Positions 17,620-29,834 are shown, counted from the stretch's first letter. The stretch is DNA of 64,000 nt from Bradyrhizobium sp. SRS-191 (GCF_024586915.1 NZ_JANBVS010000007.1:124001-188000), one strand, 5' to 3'. The notes: generated from the sequence alone by a model not told the origin. Translations and numbers: made by a program.

Positions 17620-18225
17620 ATGGTGCTTGCCATCTTCTTCGTCGTCTTCTGTGCCATTTTCGGCACGCGCATCTATCGCGAATGGCATGCTGCATCGAAT
17701 AGCGCTCCCAAGAGAATTGCGATCTGCATCGGCGCTATCTGCATGTTCGCCTTCGCCGAGCCGATGTGGATCGGCTTGGTCCCCCCGGCCATGCTCGAAC
17801 ATGTCGAGCTGCCCAATGCACCCGGAGGAGACCGGGTCACCGCGCCTGACGGCCGCGTCTTCGTCGTGAGCTACCCGATCGCCCGCGTGCAACGCTATGG
17901 GCCCGGCGGCTTCGAAATGGGCTTCATGTACGGTGCGAAGGCATCGAGTGCCGGGATGTCGTCCTCGGGCGCGATCCTGATCTGCACGGTGAGCCATGCC
18001 TTGCTGAGCTACAGCGCCGACGGCATCGAGTTGCCGCCGCGCGGATCATGCCCGGACAGAGCAAAGACCTGGTCGTTCTATCTCGGTCATGCCCAAGTCC
18101 CGAGCATTGCGTTCAGTTGGATCGCGCTGCTCGCCGTTCCGTTCTGGCATCCCTTGGCGGCATGGTCGATCGCGGTTCTGACAGGCCTCCTGGCGTGGAG
18201 CATCGAACGGGAGGCGGTGCGCTAG
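17620..18225 (+). CDS. Hypothetical membrane protein
   Basis: 201 residues from the ATG at 17620. In-frame ATGs at 17566 and 17521 are alternatives, but 17521 would leave only 14 bases to the divergent gene. Hydrophobic segments occur at the N-terminus (MVLAIFFVVFCAIFG), around 27-45 (IAICIGAICMFAFAEPMWIG) and at the C-terminus (IAFSWIALLAVPFW, AAWSIAVLTGLLAW). A hydrophilic domain of about 100 residues lies between them, probably periplasmic, containing GPGGFEMGFMYGAKAS. I do not recognise it. Confidence 0.55.
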   Translation: MVLAIFFVVFCAIFGTRIYREWHAASNSAPKRIAICIGAICMFAFAEPMWIGLVPPAMLEHVELPNAPGGDRVTAPDGRVFVVSYPIARVQRYGPGGFEMGFMYGAKASSAGMSSSGAILICTVSHALLSYSADGIELPPRGSCPDRAKTWSFYLGHAQVPSIAFSWIALLAVPFWHPLAAWSIAVLTGLLAWSIEREAVR

Positions 18226-18668
18226 GATGCTGGTGTTACACTAAACGTATGCGGTGACGAGCCGCCGTTAAGTGCTCTGTCATCGTAATCGCCTTTAACA
18301 GCTGTGCATCGTCAGAACGTAGCTTGCGGAGTAACGAAACGGCAGCTGGCGAGAGCGACACGGTCCAGCAATAAGGCCCTTCGCTCCCCGCAGCCCAGCT
18401 CTGCTGAAATTGCCCGTCGTGCCAGTTTGCCGCAACATTTTGGCTTGCACCGTCGGGCAAATCACCTGCACATTTTCGGCCGTCCCGTGCTCATCAACGA
18501 GGGGCGCTTCGCGAGTCGTCACGAGCGTTGGGCGCGGGATGCGGTGGCCGGATTGGAGTTGCAGCTACGCATTCGCGAGCGGACGAACAACTTCGATGCG
18601 GACGGTGAAGTCGCGTGGTCCTGGCCTCCCGATGCTGAGGTCAAGCCTGCTGGTGTGCTCGCGCGCAT
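18226..18668. other. Intergenic stretch without a convincing gene
   Basis: No open frame here has a ribosome-binding site plus recognisable sequence. The part from about 18510 leads into the repeat at 18669-18842 and is probably repeat-derived. From 18843 to 19086 I see only the upstream region of poxB, with no clear promoter. Confidence 0.45.
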
Positions 18669-18842
18669 CGCGGGTGATGGGGGCAAACAAGCCCGGTCCC
18701 CAGGGAGAGCGCGTATAAATCGTAAGCCCATCGCGCAGGGAGGGCCGGGATGTCCCAGCCGAACCTGTGGTGACTGCCGCCTGCATTCTTTTTCTGCAGG
18801 CGGGCCATGGGGGCGGCAGGCTCCCGGCCTTCCCTGCGCCTT
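18669..18842. repeat. Long intergenic repeat (GGGCAAACAAGCCCGGTCCCC ... CCTTCCCTGCGCC)
   Basis: The left end has CAAGCCCGGTCCCCAGGGAG, then CGCGCAGGGAGGGCCGGGAT; the right end is GGCCTTCCCTGCGCC. The same units appear in opposite orientation at 29323-29502. An inner CCTGCATTC/TTCTGCAGG pair can fold. Such elements are known as abundant intergenic repeats in Bradyrhizobium; the copy here is degenerate. Confidence 0.7.
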
Positions 18843-19086
18843 CGATGTCGAAGAGGGCGGTCTTGCAGCAGAGCTCGGACGCAAATTGCGCCGCGAGGAT
18901 GCGTTGTCACGGGACGTGCTGTTGTGCGCCGTCAGTCCCCCGTCATTGTGACGCGTGTCGCTATCCGGAACTCTGGTCGCCGCGCGCGCTTTTGATTGGG
19001 CTGGCCCGGCCCGTGAAGGTAACGAGACCGCAAGCCTCGGCCGCTACGTTCGGCGCACATCTCATGACCAGAGGATTCATCAGATC

Positions 19087-20817
19087 ATGGCCACCCTGGC
19101 AGACCAGATCGTCGAGACGCTCGAGATCGCCGGCGTCAAGCGCATCTATGGCGTCGTCGGCGACAGCCTCAACGGCCTCACGGAGTCGCTGCGCGTCCGC
19201 AAGACGATCGACTGGGTGCATGTCCGCCATGAGGAGGCCGCGGCGTTCGCAGCGTCAGGGGAATCGCAGATCACGGGCGAGCTCGCCGTGTGCGCCGGCT
19301 CCTGCGGGCCCGGCAACCTGCATCTCATCAATGGTCTCTATGACGCGCAGCGCAGCCGCACGCCGGTGCTGGCGATCGCCGCGCACATCCCGTCGAGCGA
19401 GATCGGCGGCGGCTACTTCCAGGAGACCCATCCGCAGAATCTGTTCCGCGAATGCAGCGTGTATTGCGAGCTGATCTCCGATCCCACGCAGATGCCGTTC
19501 GTGCTCGACAACGCGATCCGCGCCGCGGTCGGCGAACACGGCGTCGCCGTCATCGTCATCCCCGGCGACATCGCGCTGAAGGCGGCGCCGAAGCGCGTGC
19601 TGCCGCCGTCGATCGGTCTGTTGCCGCCGAAGCCGGTGGTGCGCCCGGCCGAGCCGGAGCTCGATGCGCTCGCGGCGCTGCTCAATGGCGCGGAGCGCGT
19701 GACGCTGTTCTGCGGCCGCGGCTGCGCCGGCGCCCAGGCGGAGCTGATGCAGCTCGCGGCGGCCTTGCAGAGCCCGATCGTGCATGCGCTCGGCGGCAAG
19801 GAGCACGTCGAATACGACAACCCGTTCGATGTCGGCTTGACCGGCTTCATCGGCTTCTCCTCCGGCTATCACGCGATGCACAGCTGCGACACGCTGGTGA
19901 TGTTGGGGACGGATTTCCCGTACAAGCAGTTCATTCCCGATGGCATCAAAATCGCGCAGGTCGACATCCGGCCGAGCCAGCTCGGCCGCCGCGCGCGGCT
20001 GGATGTCGGCGTGGTCGGTGATATCGGCGAGACTCTCCGCGCGCTGCTGCCGAAGCTCGATGCGAAGTCCGATCGCAGCCATCTCGACGACAATCTGAAG
20101 CGCTACGCCGCCGCTCGCAAAGGCCTCGACGATCTCGCCGTCGGCACGCCGGGCCGTCTTCCGATCCATCCGCAATATCTGACGCGGCTGATCAGCGAGC
20201 AGGCCGCGGGCGATGCGGTCTTCACCTTCGACGTCGGCACGCCGACGATCTGGGCCGCGCGCTACATTGCCATGAACGGCCGCCGGCGCCTGGTCGGCTC
20301 GCTGGTGCACGGCTCGATGGCGAATGCCATGTCGCAGGCGATCGGCATCCAGGCGGCGCAGGCCGGACGGCAGGTGATCTCTTTGTCGGGCGACGGCGGC
20401 TTCGCCATGCTGATGGGCGACCTCATCACCTTGAAGCAGATGAAGCTGCCGGTGAAGGTCGTGATCTACAACAACGGCACGCTCGGCTTCGTCGCGCTGG
20501 AGATGAAGGCCTCGGGCTTCGTCGAGCATGGCACCGATCTGGAGAATCCGGACTTCGCCGCGATGGCGCAGGCGATGGGCATCCATGGCCGCCGCGTCGA
20601 GGACCCCGGCGAGCTGCCCGGCGCCGTCAGCGACTGGCTCGCGCATGATGGCCCCGCGGTGCTCGACGTCGTGACCGCCAAGCAGGAGCTGTCGATGCCG
20701 CCGACCATCGGCCTCGAACAGGTCAAGGGCTTCAGCGTCTGGCTGATCCGCGCCGTGATGAGCGGCCGCGGCGACGAGGTGATCGACCTGGCGAAGGAGA
20801 ATCTGTTGCCGCGGTGA
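19087..20817 (+). CDS. poxB: Pyruvate dehydrogenase (quinone), ThDP-dependent
   Basis: 576 residues, close to the 572 of E. coli PoxB, which it follows along the whole length ([79 protein letters not shown]). The catalytic glutamate is in RHEEAAAF; the thiamine diphosphate/Mg site is [12 protein letters not shown] through YNN. The C-terminal [14 protein letters not shown] matches the PoxB membrane-binding end. It oxidises pyruvate to acetate and CO2 and reduces ubiquinone at the inner membrane, usually in stationary phase or at low oxygen. It is a single-gene unit here. Confidence 0.95.
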   Translation: MATLADQIVETLEIAGVKRIYGVVGDSLNGLTESLRVRKTIDWVHVRHEEAAAFAASGESQITGELAVCAGSCGPGNLHLINGLYDAQRSRTPVLAIAAHIPSSEIGGGYFQETHPQNLFRECSVYCELISDPTQMPFVLDNAIRAAVGEHGVAVIVIPGDIALKAAPKRVLPPSIGLLPPKPVVRPAEPELDALAALLNGAERVTLFCGRGCAGAQAELMQLAAALQSPIVHALGGKEHVEYDNPFDVGLTGFIGFSSGYHAMHSCDTLVMLGTDFPYKQFIPDGIKIAQVDIRPSQLGRRARLDVGVVGDIGETLRALLPKLDAKSDRSHLDDNLKRYAAARKGLDDLAVGTPGRLPIHPQYLTRLISEQAAGDAVFTFDVGTPTIWAARYIAMNGRRRLVGSLVHGSMANAMSQAIGIQAAQAGRQVISLSGDGGFAMLMGDLITLKQMKLPVKVVIYNNGTLGFVALEMKASGFVEHGTDLENPDFAAMAQAMGIHGRRVEDPGELPGAVSDWLAHDGPAVLDVVTAKQELSMPPTIGLEQVKGFSVWLIRAVMSGRGDEVIDLAKENLLPR

Positions 20818-20832
20818 GATCGCGGTGTGGCG

Positions 20833-21012
20833 AGCATCGTCCTCGCGGCACATCCTTCGAGACGACTGCCTCCGGCGGTCTCCTCAGGATGAGGGGGAGT
20901 TCGCGGTGACGCTGCAATCTCACGCCTCTCCCTCATGGTAAGGAGCGCCGCGCCTGAACCAAGCGGTCACGACGATCGCCAATCACGGCGCGGCTCGAAC
21001 CATGAGGCCGAG
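20833..21012. repeat. Palindromic intergenic repeat (CTTCGAGACG ... GGCTCGAACCATGAGG)
   Basis: A first half (20833-20900: ATCCTTCGAGACG ... GGTCTCCTCAGGATGAGG) is followed by a second half (TCCCTCATGGTAAGGAGCG ... GGCGCGGCTCGAACCATGAG). It belongs to the same family as 8033-8147 and 36053-36245. It lies just after poxB, where it may terminate transcription. Confidence 0.7.
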
Positions 21013-21045
21013 ATGGTGCGGAGCTGTACTGTGAGGAGAACGAGA

Positions 21046-21120
<75 letters not shown>

Positions 21121-21451
21121 AAAAACGGCGGGGGACCGGCCCCGAAGGCCGCGCCCGAACGCGGGCGGTTCTTGCCACAAGGTCCTGGCCTGCGCAAGCG
21201 CGGCTCGTTCGGTTTTCGGGGAAAGACGCAGGTGCTCCGGCCGAATCGGCGCAAAACTGCTCCGAATCGGATCGAAATCATCGATTCGGCTGCGAATTTC
21301 GCCTCGAGGGCCGAAATGACCTGCGTGTGCGTCGGCAACTCCCCATGCGGGCGGGCGACGTGGCCTGGAGCGGGACCTATCGTCTGCGTCGGATCGCCTC
21401 TTGGCTTTCGCGCCCGCAGCATCAATTGTGCTCCTGGTAAGGGGGGACCGC
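21121..21451. other. Intergenic stretch upstream of the small basic protein gene
   Basis: 331 bases between tRNA-Thr and the next gene. It contains CGAATCGG/ATCGATTCGGC words that could be a weak fold, but no open frame with a good start and no known RNA family that I can recognise. The promoter of the tRNA-Thr gene (reading leftward) must be in its left part. Confidence 0.4.
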
Positions 21452-21640
21452 GTGACAATGGCAGACCAGACCGGCAAGGATTCGTCGAGGAAGGGCGCGC
21501 GCGAGGAGCGGCTGAAGCAGGCGCTGCGCGAGAATCTGAAGCGGCGCAAGGCCCAGAGCCGGGAACGCAGTCAGACGGCGTCCGCCGACGAGGGCAGCGT
21601 TGAGGCGGCCGGTGATCGCGGTCCGGATGAACAACGGTAA
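21452..21640 (+). CDS. Small basic conserved protein upstream of murA region
   Basis: 62 residues from a GTG at 21452 with AAGGGGGG five bases ahead; an ATG at 21458 is the alternative but lies far from that site. The sequence is hydrophilic: KGAREERLKQALRENLKRRK is a basic amphipathic helix, followed by a disordered tail. The context (just before the CNB/thioredoxin-reductase-like gene and murA) recalls small hypothetical genes found at this place in related genomes. Function unknown; nucleic-acid or ribosome binding is possible from the charge but not shown. Confidence 0.7.
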   Translation: MTMADQTGKDSSRKGAREERLKQALRENLKRRKAQSRERSQTASADEGSVEAAGDRGPDEQR

Positions 21641-21667
21641 GAAGAGTTCAATGTGGGGAGCGTGCGG

Positions 21668-23383
21668 ATGACGGATGAGGGAACGGCGACTGATTCGGCG
21701 GGACAAGGCGTGGAGCTGGCGAAGACCTTTGCCCGGTTCGACCAGACCTTCCCGGAGCTGACCCCGGCCGAGATCGCGCGCCTGCGCGGCTTCGGCGAGA
21801 TCCGGACCTATCGCGACGGTGAGCTGCTGTTCGAGACCGGCAAACCGGGTCCGGGCATGTTTGTGATCCTCAAGGGTCATGTCGCCATTACCCAACGCGA
21901 CGGCCTCGGTCACGTCACCCCGGTCATCGATCAGGGGCCGGGACAGTTTCTCGCCGAGATCGCCCAGCTCTCCGGCCGCGTCGCGCTGGTCGACGGCCAC
22001 GCCGAAGGCGAGGTCGAGGTCATCCTGATTCGCCCCGAGAAGCTGCGCGCTTTGCTGATCGCCGAGGCCGAGCTCGGCGAGCGCATCATGCGGGCGCTGA
22101 TCCTGCGCAGGGTCAATCTCATTCAGGGCGGCGCCGGCGGCCCGGTCATGATCGGCCCGCCGCAATCGGCCGCGATCGCGCGGCTGCAGAGCTTTCTCAC
22201 CCGCAACGGCTTTCCGCACCATCTGCTCGATCCCGCTGTCGATCACGACGCCGCCGATCTGATCGCGCGCTATTCGCCGACGCCGGCAGAGCTGCCGCTG
22301 GTCGTGGTCTCCGACGGCAGCGTGCTGCGCAACCCGAGCGAGACCGAGCTCGCCCGCGCCATCGGAATGATCGGCGGCCCGCGCGGCGAGAAGATCTACG
22401 ACGTCGCGGTGGTCGGCTGCGGACCGGCCGGACTTGCCACCGCGGTGTATGGCGCCTCCGAAGGTCTGTCCGTCGCGGTGCTGGATTCGCGGGCCTTCGG
22501 CGGCCAGGCCGGCGCCAGCGCCCGCATCGAGAACTATTTCGGCTTTCCGACCGGAATCACCGGCCTCGCGCTGACCGCGCGCGCCTTCAACCAGGCGCAG
22601 AAATTCGGCGCCGAGATCATGATCCCGGTATCGGTGACGGCGCTCGATTGCGAGCGCAGGAACGGCGCCTTCGTGCTGGCGCTGGAGGGCGGCGACGAGG
22701 TCCGGGCGCGTTCGATCGTGGTTGCCAGCGGCGCGCGCTATCGGCGGCCGGGCCTCGACCGGCTCAAGGAGTTCGAGGGCCGTGGCGTCTGGTACTGGGC
22801 TTCGCCGATCGAGGCGCGGCTGTGCGCGGGGCAGGAGGTCGCCCTCGTCGGCGGCGGCAATTCCGCCGGGCAGGCTGCGGTGTTTTTGTCGGGGCACGTG
22901 AAGAAGGTGCGGATGATCATCCGCGGCGGCGGGCTGGCGGCATCGATGTCGCGCTATCTGATCGAGCGCATCGAGGCGACGCCCAACATCGAGCTGTTGT
23001 TCAACACCGAGGTGGTCGCGCTCGACGGCGGCGCCGACACCGGGCTGGAGCGTATCACCTTGAGAAGCCGGTTGTCGGGCGAGGACACGCCCGCCGACAT
23101 CAGCAACCTGTTTCTGTTCGTCGGCGCCGATCCGGCGACCGGCTGGCTCGGCGATTGCGGCGTGACGCTCGACCGCGCCGGCTTCGTCGTCACCGGCGCG
23201 CAGTCGGAGCAGAATGCCGGGCGGATGGTGTCGCCGCTGGAGACGTCGGTGCCCGGGGTCTTTGCGGTCGGTGACGTCCGCTCCGGCTCGGTCAAGCGGG
23301 TCGGCGGCGCCATCGGAGAGGGCGCCCAGGTGGTGGCCGCGCTGCACGGGTTTTTGGCCGATGCGCTGGTGCCTCCGGTCTGA
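21668..23383 (+). CDS. Cyclic-nucleotide-binding domain fused to thioredoxin-reductase-like flavoprotein lacking CxxC
   Basis: 571 residues from the ATG at 21668. Residues 20-150 are a cNMP-binding/Crp-like domain (FGEIRTYRDGELLFETGKPG, MFVILKGHVAITQRD). Residues about 165-235 look like a thioredoxin/glutaredoxin fold without cysteines. From 243 on it follows thioredoxin reductase: first FAD motif GCGPAGLA (250-257), FGGQAGASARIENYFGFPTG (278-297), NADPH motif GGGNSAGQ (395-402), and VGDVRSGSVKRVGGAIGEGA at the end. The redox CxxC is replaced: the place reads WYWASP (375-380). It cannot therefore reduce thioredoxin in the usual way. Possibly a nucleotide-regulated NAD(P)H oxidase or sensor. 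Confidence 0.88.
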   Translation: MTDEGTATDSAGQGVELAKTFARFDQTFPELTPAEIARLRGFGEIRTYRDGELLFETGKPGPGMFVILKGHVAITQRDGLGHVTPVIDQGPGQFLAEIAQLSGRVALVDGHAEGEVEVILIRPEKLRALLIAEAELGERIMRALILRRVNLIQGGAGGPVMIGPPQSAAIARLQSFLTRNGFPHHLLDPAVDHDAADLIARYSPTPAELPLVVVSDGSVLRNPSETELARAIGMIGGPRGEKIYDVAVVGCGPAGLATAVYGASEGLSVAVLDSRAFGGQAGASARIENYFGFPTGITGLALTARAFNQAQKFGAEIMIPVSVTALDCERRNGAFVLALEGGDEVRARSIVVASGARYRRPGLDRLKEFEGRGVWYWASPIEARLCAGQEVALVGGGNSAGQAAVFLSGHVKKVRMIIRGGGLAASMSRYLIERIEATPNIELLFNTEVVALDGGADTGLERITLRSRLSGEDTPADISNLFLFVGADPATGWLGDCGVTLDRAGFVVTGAQSEQNAGRMVSPLETSVPGVFAVGDVRSGSVKRVGGAIGEGAQVVAALHGFLADALVPPV

Positions 23384-23523
23384 TTCGTTCGGCGCGTTGC
23401 ACCGTCAGGGGATGAAGGCCCTGAGGATGCGACCTGCCGTTGCGAACTCATCAAATCGCCGTAATGTCGGTCCTGTTGCGCCCATCTCAGCCCGATTTAC
23501 CGGCCAGCTCCCATAGGACCAGC

Positions 23524-24813
<1,290 letters not shown>

Positions 24814-24840
24814 GGTGACGAAGCGAATGAGGATGATGTC

Positions 24841-25290
24841 GTGACCGACCGGCTCAAACTGATCGCGCTCGACGCCGACGATCTCGCCGTGATCTCCGCC
24901 CATGTGCAGGACGCGCGGGTGGCGCCGGCCGACATCATCTGGCGGCAGGCCGAGAAGCGGCTGGTCATCGGCATGAACCGGCTCGACTGGGACCAGGCTC
25001 TTCACGGCGAGAGCGAGCCGCGCCGGCTGCTGGCGGCGTTGCGCTTCGATCGCGTGCTGGCGTGCAAGTCGCGCGGCATCGATCTCAGCGCACCCCCGTC
25101 GGGGCTGGAGCTGATCGGCATCGAATTCCACGCTGGGACCGAGCCGCCCGCGGGAAGTGCGCTGCTGCTGTTCTCCCACGGCGGCGCGCTGCGACTCGAT
25201 GTCGAATGCCTGGAATGCGAGCTGACCGATCTCGGAGCTGACGATCTCGGCGTCGGCGAGGTCGACGACGTGCCGCCGCTGACCGGGTAG
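24841..25290 (+). CDS. DUF2948 family protein
   Basis: 149 residues from a GTG at 24841. It begins LKLIALDADDLAVISAHVQDA and has the DUF2948 pattern ADIIWRQAEKRLVIGMNRLDW, then a compact beta-rich second half ending in a VECLECEL stretch. The family is largely alphaproteobacterial, sits between murA and hisD in many genomes, and has no assigned biochemical role. It lies 27 bases after murA and is probably co-transcribed with it and hisD. Confidence 0.85.
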   Translation: MTDRLKLIALDADDLAVISAHVQDARVAPADIIWRQAEKRLVIGMNRLDWDQALHGESEPRRLLAALRFDRVLACKSRGIDLSAPPSGLELIGIEFHAGTEPPAGSALLLFSHGGALRLDVECLECELTDLGADDLGVGEVDDVPPLTG

Positions 25291-25377
25291 GGGCCGGTTC
25301 AAAGGGTTGACGGCCCCGCGCTGCCGCGCCATTGAGCAGGGGGTCTGGGGCAGCCACCCCTTCGGAAAGTGCCAGAG

Positions 25378-26669
<1,292 letters not shown>

Positions 26670-26673
<4 letters not shown>

Positions 26674-27176
26674 CCCAGAACCCGCCAGGCGACGACCGGA
26701 CCAATCGCATCGTGGCGGTGACGCTCGACGAGGAGTCGATCGGCCGCTCCGGTCCTGACATCGAGCATGAGCGGGCGATCGCGATCTACGACCTCGTCGA
26801 GGAGAACCTGTTCGCGCCCGAGGGCGCCGACGGGGCCGGTCCCTTCACCCTGCATCTCGGCATCACCGCCAACCGGCTGATGTTCGACATCCGCCGCGAG
26901 GACGGTACGCCGGTCGTCACGCACCTGCTGTCGCTGTCGCCGTTCAGGCGGATCGTGAAGGACTATTTCATGATCTGCGACAGCTACTACCAGGCGATCC
27001 GCACCGCCACGCCCGACAAGATCGAGGCGATCGACATGGGCCGCCGCGGCATCCATGACGAGGGCTCGCGCACTTTGCAGGAGCGGCTCAAGGGCAAGGT
27101 GCGGGTCGACTTCGAGACCTCGCGCCGGCTGTTCACCTTGATCACGGTGCTGCACTGGAAGGGCGAGGGCCAGTGA
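26670..27176 (+). CDS. UPF0262 family protein
   Basis: 168 residues. It matches the UPF0262 pattern ([30 protein letters not shown], split over two conserved blocks, and [20 protein letters not shown]). These proteins are small, cytoplasmic and restricted mainly to Alphaproteobacteria; the function is not known. The ATG overlaps the hisD stop by four bases, so translation is coupled. An LMW phosphatase gene follows after 54 bases. Confidence 0.9.
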
Positions 27177-27230
27177 CGCCGCGCGCCGCCCGCCGCGCGT
27201 CCCAGCTTTCGGCCAAGGGCGCCTAGCCGC

Positions 27231-27701
27231 ATGGCCGAGGGGCCGCCGCGCGCGCGCCAGCCGCAGGCGGTGCTGTTCGCCTGCGGGCAGAACAGCGTGC
27301 GCTCGCCGATGGCCGAAAGCCTGCTGCGGCAGATGTTTCCGCACGCGCTCTACGTCCGCTCCGCCGGCGTCAAGAAGGGCGAGCTCGACCCGTTCGCCGT
27401 CTCCGTGATGGCCGAGCTCGGCCAGGACATCTCGCAGCACAAGCCCACCACCTTCGAGGAGCTCGAGGACTGGGAGGGCCTGAACTTCGACCTCATCATC
27501 ACCCTCTCTCCGGAAGCGCATCACAAGGCGCTCGAGCTGACCCGCACCATCGCCGCCGACGTCGAATATTGGCCGACGCCGGACCCCACAAATGCCGACG
27601 GCAACCGCGAGCAGAAGCTGTCGGCCTATCGCGAGGTCTGCGACGGCCTGTTCACCCGCATCCGCAAGCGCTTCGCCAAGCCGGGACCGGCAGGCTTGTG
27701 A
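27231..27701 (+). CDS. Low-molecular-weight phosphatase family protein
   Basis: 156 residues. The phosphatase loop C-x5-R is present near the N-terminus (FACGQNSVRSPMAE, C18 and R24), with the general acid D118 in WPTPDPT, as in LMW protein tyrosine phosphatases and ArsC-type arsenate reductases. The second cysteine often found inside the loop (CxxNxCRS) is a valine here, and the other cysteine pair needed for arsenate reduction is absent. It is therefore more probably a phosphatase than an arsenate reductase. It stands in the conserved hisD - UPF0262 - LMWP - maf order. Confidence 0.87.
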   Translation: MAEGPPRARQPQAVLFACGQNSVRSPMAESLLRQMFPHALYVRSAGVKKGELDPFAVSVMAELGQDISQHKPTTFEELEDWEGLNFDLIITLSPEAHHKALELTRTIAADVEYWPTPDPTNADGNREQKLSAYREVCDGLFTRIRKRFAKPGPAGL

Positions 27702-27881
27702 GTTCCGGTTCCCCCACAGCTGTCATCGAACCGAAATACCAGCGTTGTCATCAGCTCAAACTGAGCGCTTAGAGCAGGCCCGTCGCAGCTTGTCGCACCC
27801 TTCGGGTTGTGGAATGACAGCCCTTCCGATAGGTTCCGCGCGCCCGCCCCCGCCATTTCCGAATCCCTCAGCGAAATCAGC

Positions 27882-28511
27882 ATGCTCGGCCGTCCCAAAA
27901 TCGTTCTTGCATCCGGCTCGCCGAGGCGTCTGGCGCTGCTCAACCAGGCTGGCATCGAGCCCGACGCGCTGCGCCCCGCGGACGTCGACGAGACGCCGAA
28001 GCGCGGCGAGCTGCCGCGCGCCTGCGCCAACCGCCTTGCGCGGGCCAAGGCCGATGCGGCGCTGAAATCCGTCCAGCTCGACGACGAGCTGCGCGGCGCC
28101 TTCATCATCTCGGCCGACACGGTGGTCGCGGTCGGTCGCCGCATCCTGCCCAAGGCCAACCTGGTCGACGAGGCCTCGCAGTGCCTGCGCCTGTTGTCGG
28201 GCCGCAACCACCGCGTCTACACCGCGATCACCCTGGTGACGCCGAAGGAGGCGTTCCGCCAGCGCCTGGTCGAGACCCGCGTCCGCTTCAAGCGGCTCAG
28301 CGAGGACGACATCCAGGCCTATATCGGTTCCGGCGAATGGCGCGGGAAGGCCGGCGGCTACGCCGTCCAGGGCATCGCCGGCTCGTTCGTGGTGAAGATG
28401 GTCGGCTCCTACACCAACGTCGTCGGCCTGCCGTTGTACGAGACCACGACCCTGCTCGCCGGCGAGGGCTTTCCGATCCGCTTCGGGTGGCTGAACACCG
28501 TCGGCGTGTGA
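27882..28511 (+). CDS. Maf family nucleotide pyrophosphatase
   Basis: 209 residues from the ATG at 27882 ([20 protein letters not shown], the standard Maf N-terminus with the S-x-S-P-R substrate loop). The catalytic aspartate lies in [11 protein letters not shown], and the [12 protein letters not shown] and [13 protein letters not shown] blocks are conserved. Maf proteins hydrolyse non-canonical or modified nucleoside triphosphates to monophosphates and pyrophosphate; which subgroup this one belongs to I cannot tell. The next gene is yacG, as in many Alphaproteobacteria. Confidence 0.93.
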
Positions 28512-28610
28512 TGCCCCGGTGGTTCGAGCATTCTCCCGGACAACCGGGGCCACTTTTCCCGATCACGCTCCGGGGATGCATCCGGCGCCGCGGGCGCCTA
28601 AATAGCGGCC

Positions 28611-28832
28611 ATGCCCGACGATTCGACCCGCTCCAAGACTAACGCCAAGACTAGCGCCAAAACCGCCGCTCCCGCGAAGCCCCTCCGCCGCTGCCCGATC
28701 TGCAACCGGCCGGCCGCCGAAGCGTCGCGCCCGTTCTGCTCGCCGCGCTGCCGCGACGTCGACCTCAACCGCTGGCTCAGCGGCTCCTATGTCATCCCGG
28801 CCACCGAAGGCGACGAGGACGACGTCGAATAA
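28611..28832 (+). CDS. yacG: DNA gyrase inhibitor YacG
   Basis: 73 residues. The zinc-finger ligands are C28, C31, C44 and C48 ([22 protein letters not shown]), followed by the conserved [15 protein letters not shown]. YacG binds GyrB and inhibits DNA binding by gyrase in E. coli. The first 25 residues are a Lys/Thr/Ala-rich extension not present in the E. coli protein. It lies 99 bases after maf and is probably in the same unit. Confidence 0.93.
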   Translation: MPDDSTRSKTNAKTSAKTAAPAKPLRRCPICNRPAAEASRPFCSPRCRDVDLNRWLSGSYVIPATEGDEDDVE

Positions 28833-28995
28833 TCCAGTATTTTCATCGCCTTGGTCCGGCGATGCCGGCGACCGCAGGCGCGGCTGCGCAACTGCAAAAG
28901 GAATGTGAAAACTTACGCGAAGGGCGGTAGACAGCACCGTCCGCGCCCACTATAAACCGCCGGCTCGCAGGGCTTTTATGCCCCTCACGAGACTT

Positions 28996-29071
28996 GCCCA
29001 GGTAGCTCAGTTGGTAGAGCATGCGACTGAAAATCGCAGTGTCGGTGGTTCGATCCCGCCCCTGGGCACCA
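28996..29071 (+). tRNA. tRNA-Phe (GAA anticodon)
   Basis: 76 bases with encoded CCA. Acceptor GCCCAGG/CCTGGGC, D arm TAGCTCAGTTGGTAGAGCA, anticodon stem TGCGA/TCGCA with loop CTGAAAA (anticodon GAA), and T arm GGTGGTTCGATCCCGCC are intact. The anticodon reads UUC and UUU. Confidence 0.98.
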
Positions 29072-29129
29072 CGCTTCGCCCTTCGGGCTACGCGTGGCGC
29101 AGCCTCGAAGTAGCCCGAAGGGCGAAGCG
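29072..29129. repeat. Perfect 20-base inverted repeat right after tRNA-Phe
   Basis: Arms at 29072-29091 and 29110-29129 are exact reverse complements (CGCTTCGCCCTTCGGGC ... GCCCGAAGGGCGAAGCG), with an 18-base loop. It starts at the base after the CCA end, so it may act as the tRNA terminator. The words CTTCGGGCTACGC recur a third time as GCGTAGCCC at 29139, so it is also part of a repeat family. Confidence 0.75.
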
Positions 29130-29322
29130 TGCCCGGCGTAGCCCTTGGCGAAGCCGGGCGTTTGAGCCCCCCAAGTGTCAACTTGAGTCGCGCTCCCTGA
29201 TCTCCGATCAACCCTGTCAAACAGCCCGCCGCGATAAGCAGCCGTCACCCGCGCCCATGCCGCCGCGATCTCGCGAGCTGATCGCCCCGAGCTCTGCTGC
29301 AGTCGGCCTCCTCATTAAGTGA

Positions 29323-29502
29323 GAGGGCGCAGGGAAGGCCGAGTGCCGACTGGCACCCGCGGCCCCCGTGCGAAACAGAGTGCACGGGGAAGGAACCACA
29401 GGCTCAGCCGGAAACAACCCGGCCTTCCCTGCGCGATGGTTTGAACGGCTGCTCCGTGCTCTCCCAGGGGACCGGGCTTGCTTGCCCCCGTCATCGACAT
29501 CG
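29323..29502. repeat. Long intergenic repeat, second copy in reverse orientation
   Basis: It contains GGCGCAGGGAAGGCCG, then CCGGCCTTCCCTGCGCGATG, GTGCTCTCCCAGGGGACC, and GGGCTTGCTTGCCCCCGTCA. These units match 18669-18842 read on the other strand. The gap 29130-29834 holds only this and no gene I can support. Confidence 0.7.
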
Positions 29503-29834
29503 TCGCCGACCAAGACACCAGCGTCGGGGTGTCGGGACCACACGGCTTGACCGTCCGCGCAACGACGTTCGTCCGCACCCATCAAGGATGCTGCGTCGCC
29601 CCGCGGCCACCACTCCCCGCCGCAACGTCCCGTGACGATCGCGATACGCCCCTCTCAGTGCGGGCGGGATGGCGGGATCAAACCACTGATTTGGGGATCG
29701 TGTCAACAAACTTTCTGGTATTCAGAATAAATGGCCACGCCGATTGATGTCAGCCTCCTCCCCGAGCACGACGAACAAACGCTTGGCGTTGCCCCGAAAC
29801 GAGCAAGGAGAAAAGTGCAGCGTCAACGTAATTC

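Noticed and set aside
18304..18951. 215-codon open frame on the plus strand between the membrane protein and poxB
   Set aside because: Its second half is inside a known type of intergenic repeat and there is no ribosome-binding site.
27231..27701. Arsenate reductase assignment for the low-molecular-weight phosphatase-like protein
   Set aside because: The extra cysteines needed for arsenate reduction are missing, and no arsR or arsB-like gene is near.
28996..29160. CRISPR-like array in the repeated CTTCGGGCTAC words after tRNA-Phe
   Set aside because: The words form one inverted repeat and a partial third copy, without evenly spaced direct repeats and spacers.
29671..29689. A sequence resembling the tRNA-Phe T arm (GGCGGGATCAAACCACTGA, two mismatches, opposite strand) 610 bases from the tRNA
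   Set aside because: An integration site would be a direct repeat of the tRNA 3' end; this copy is inverted, short and imperfect, so I do not call an attachment site.
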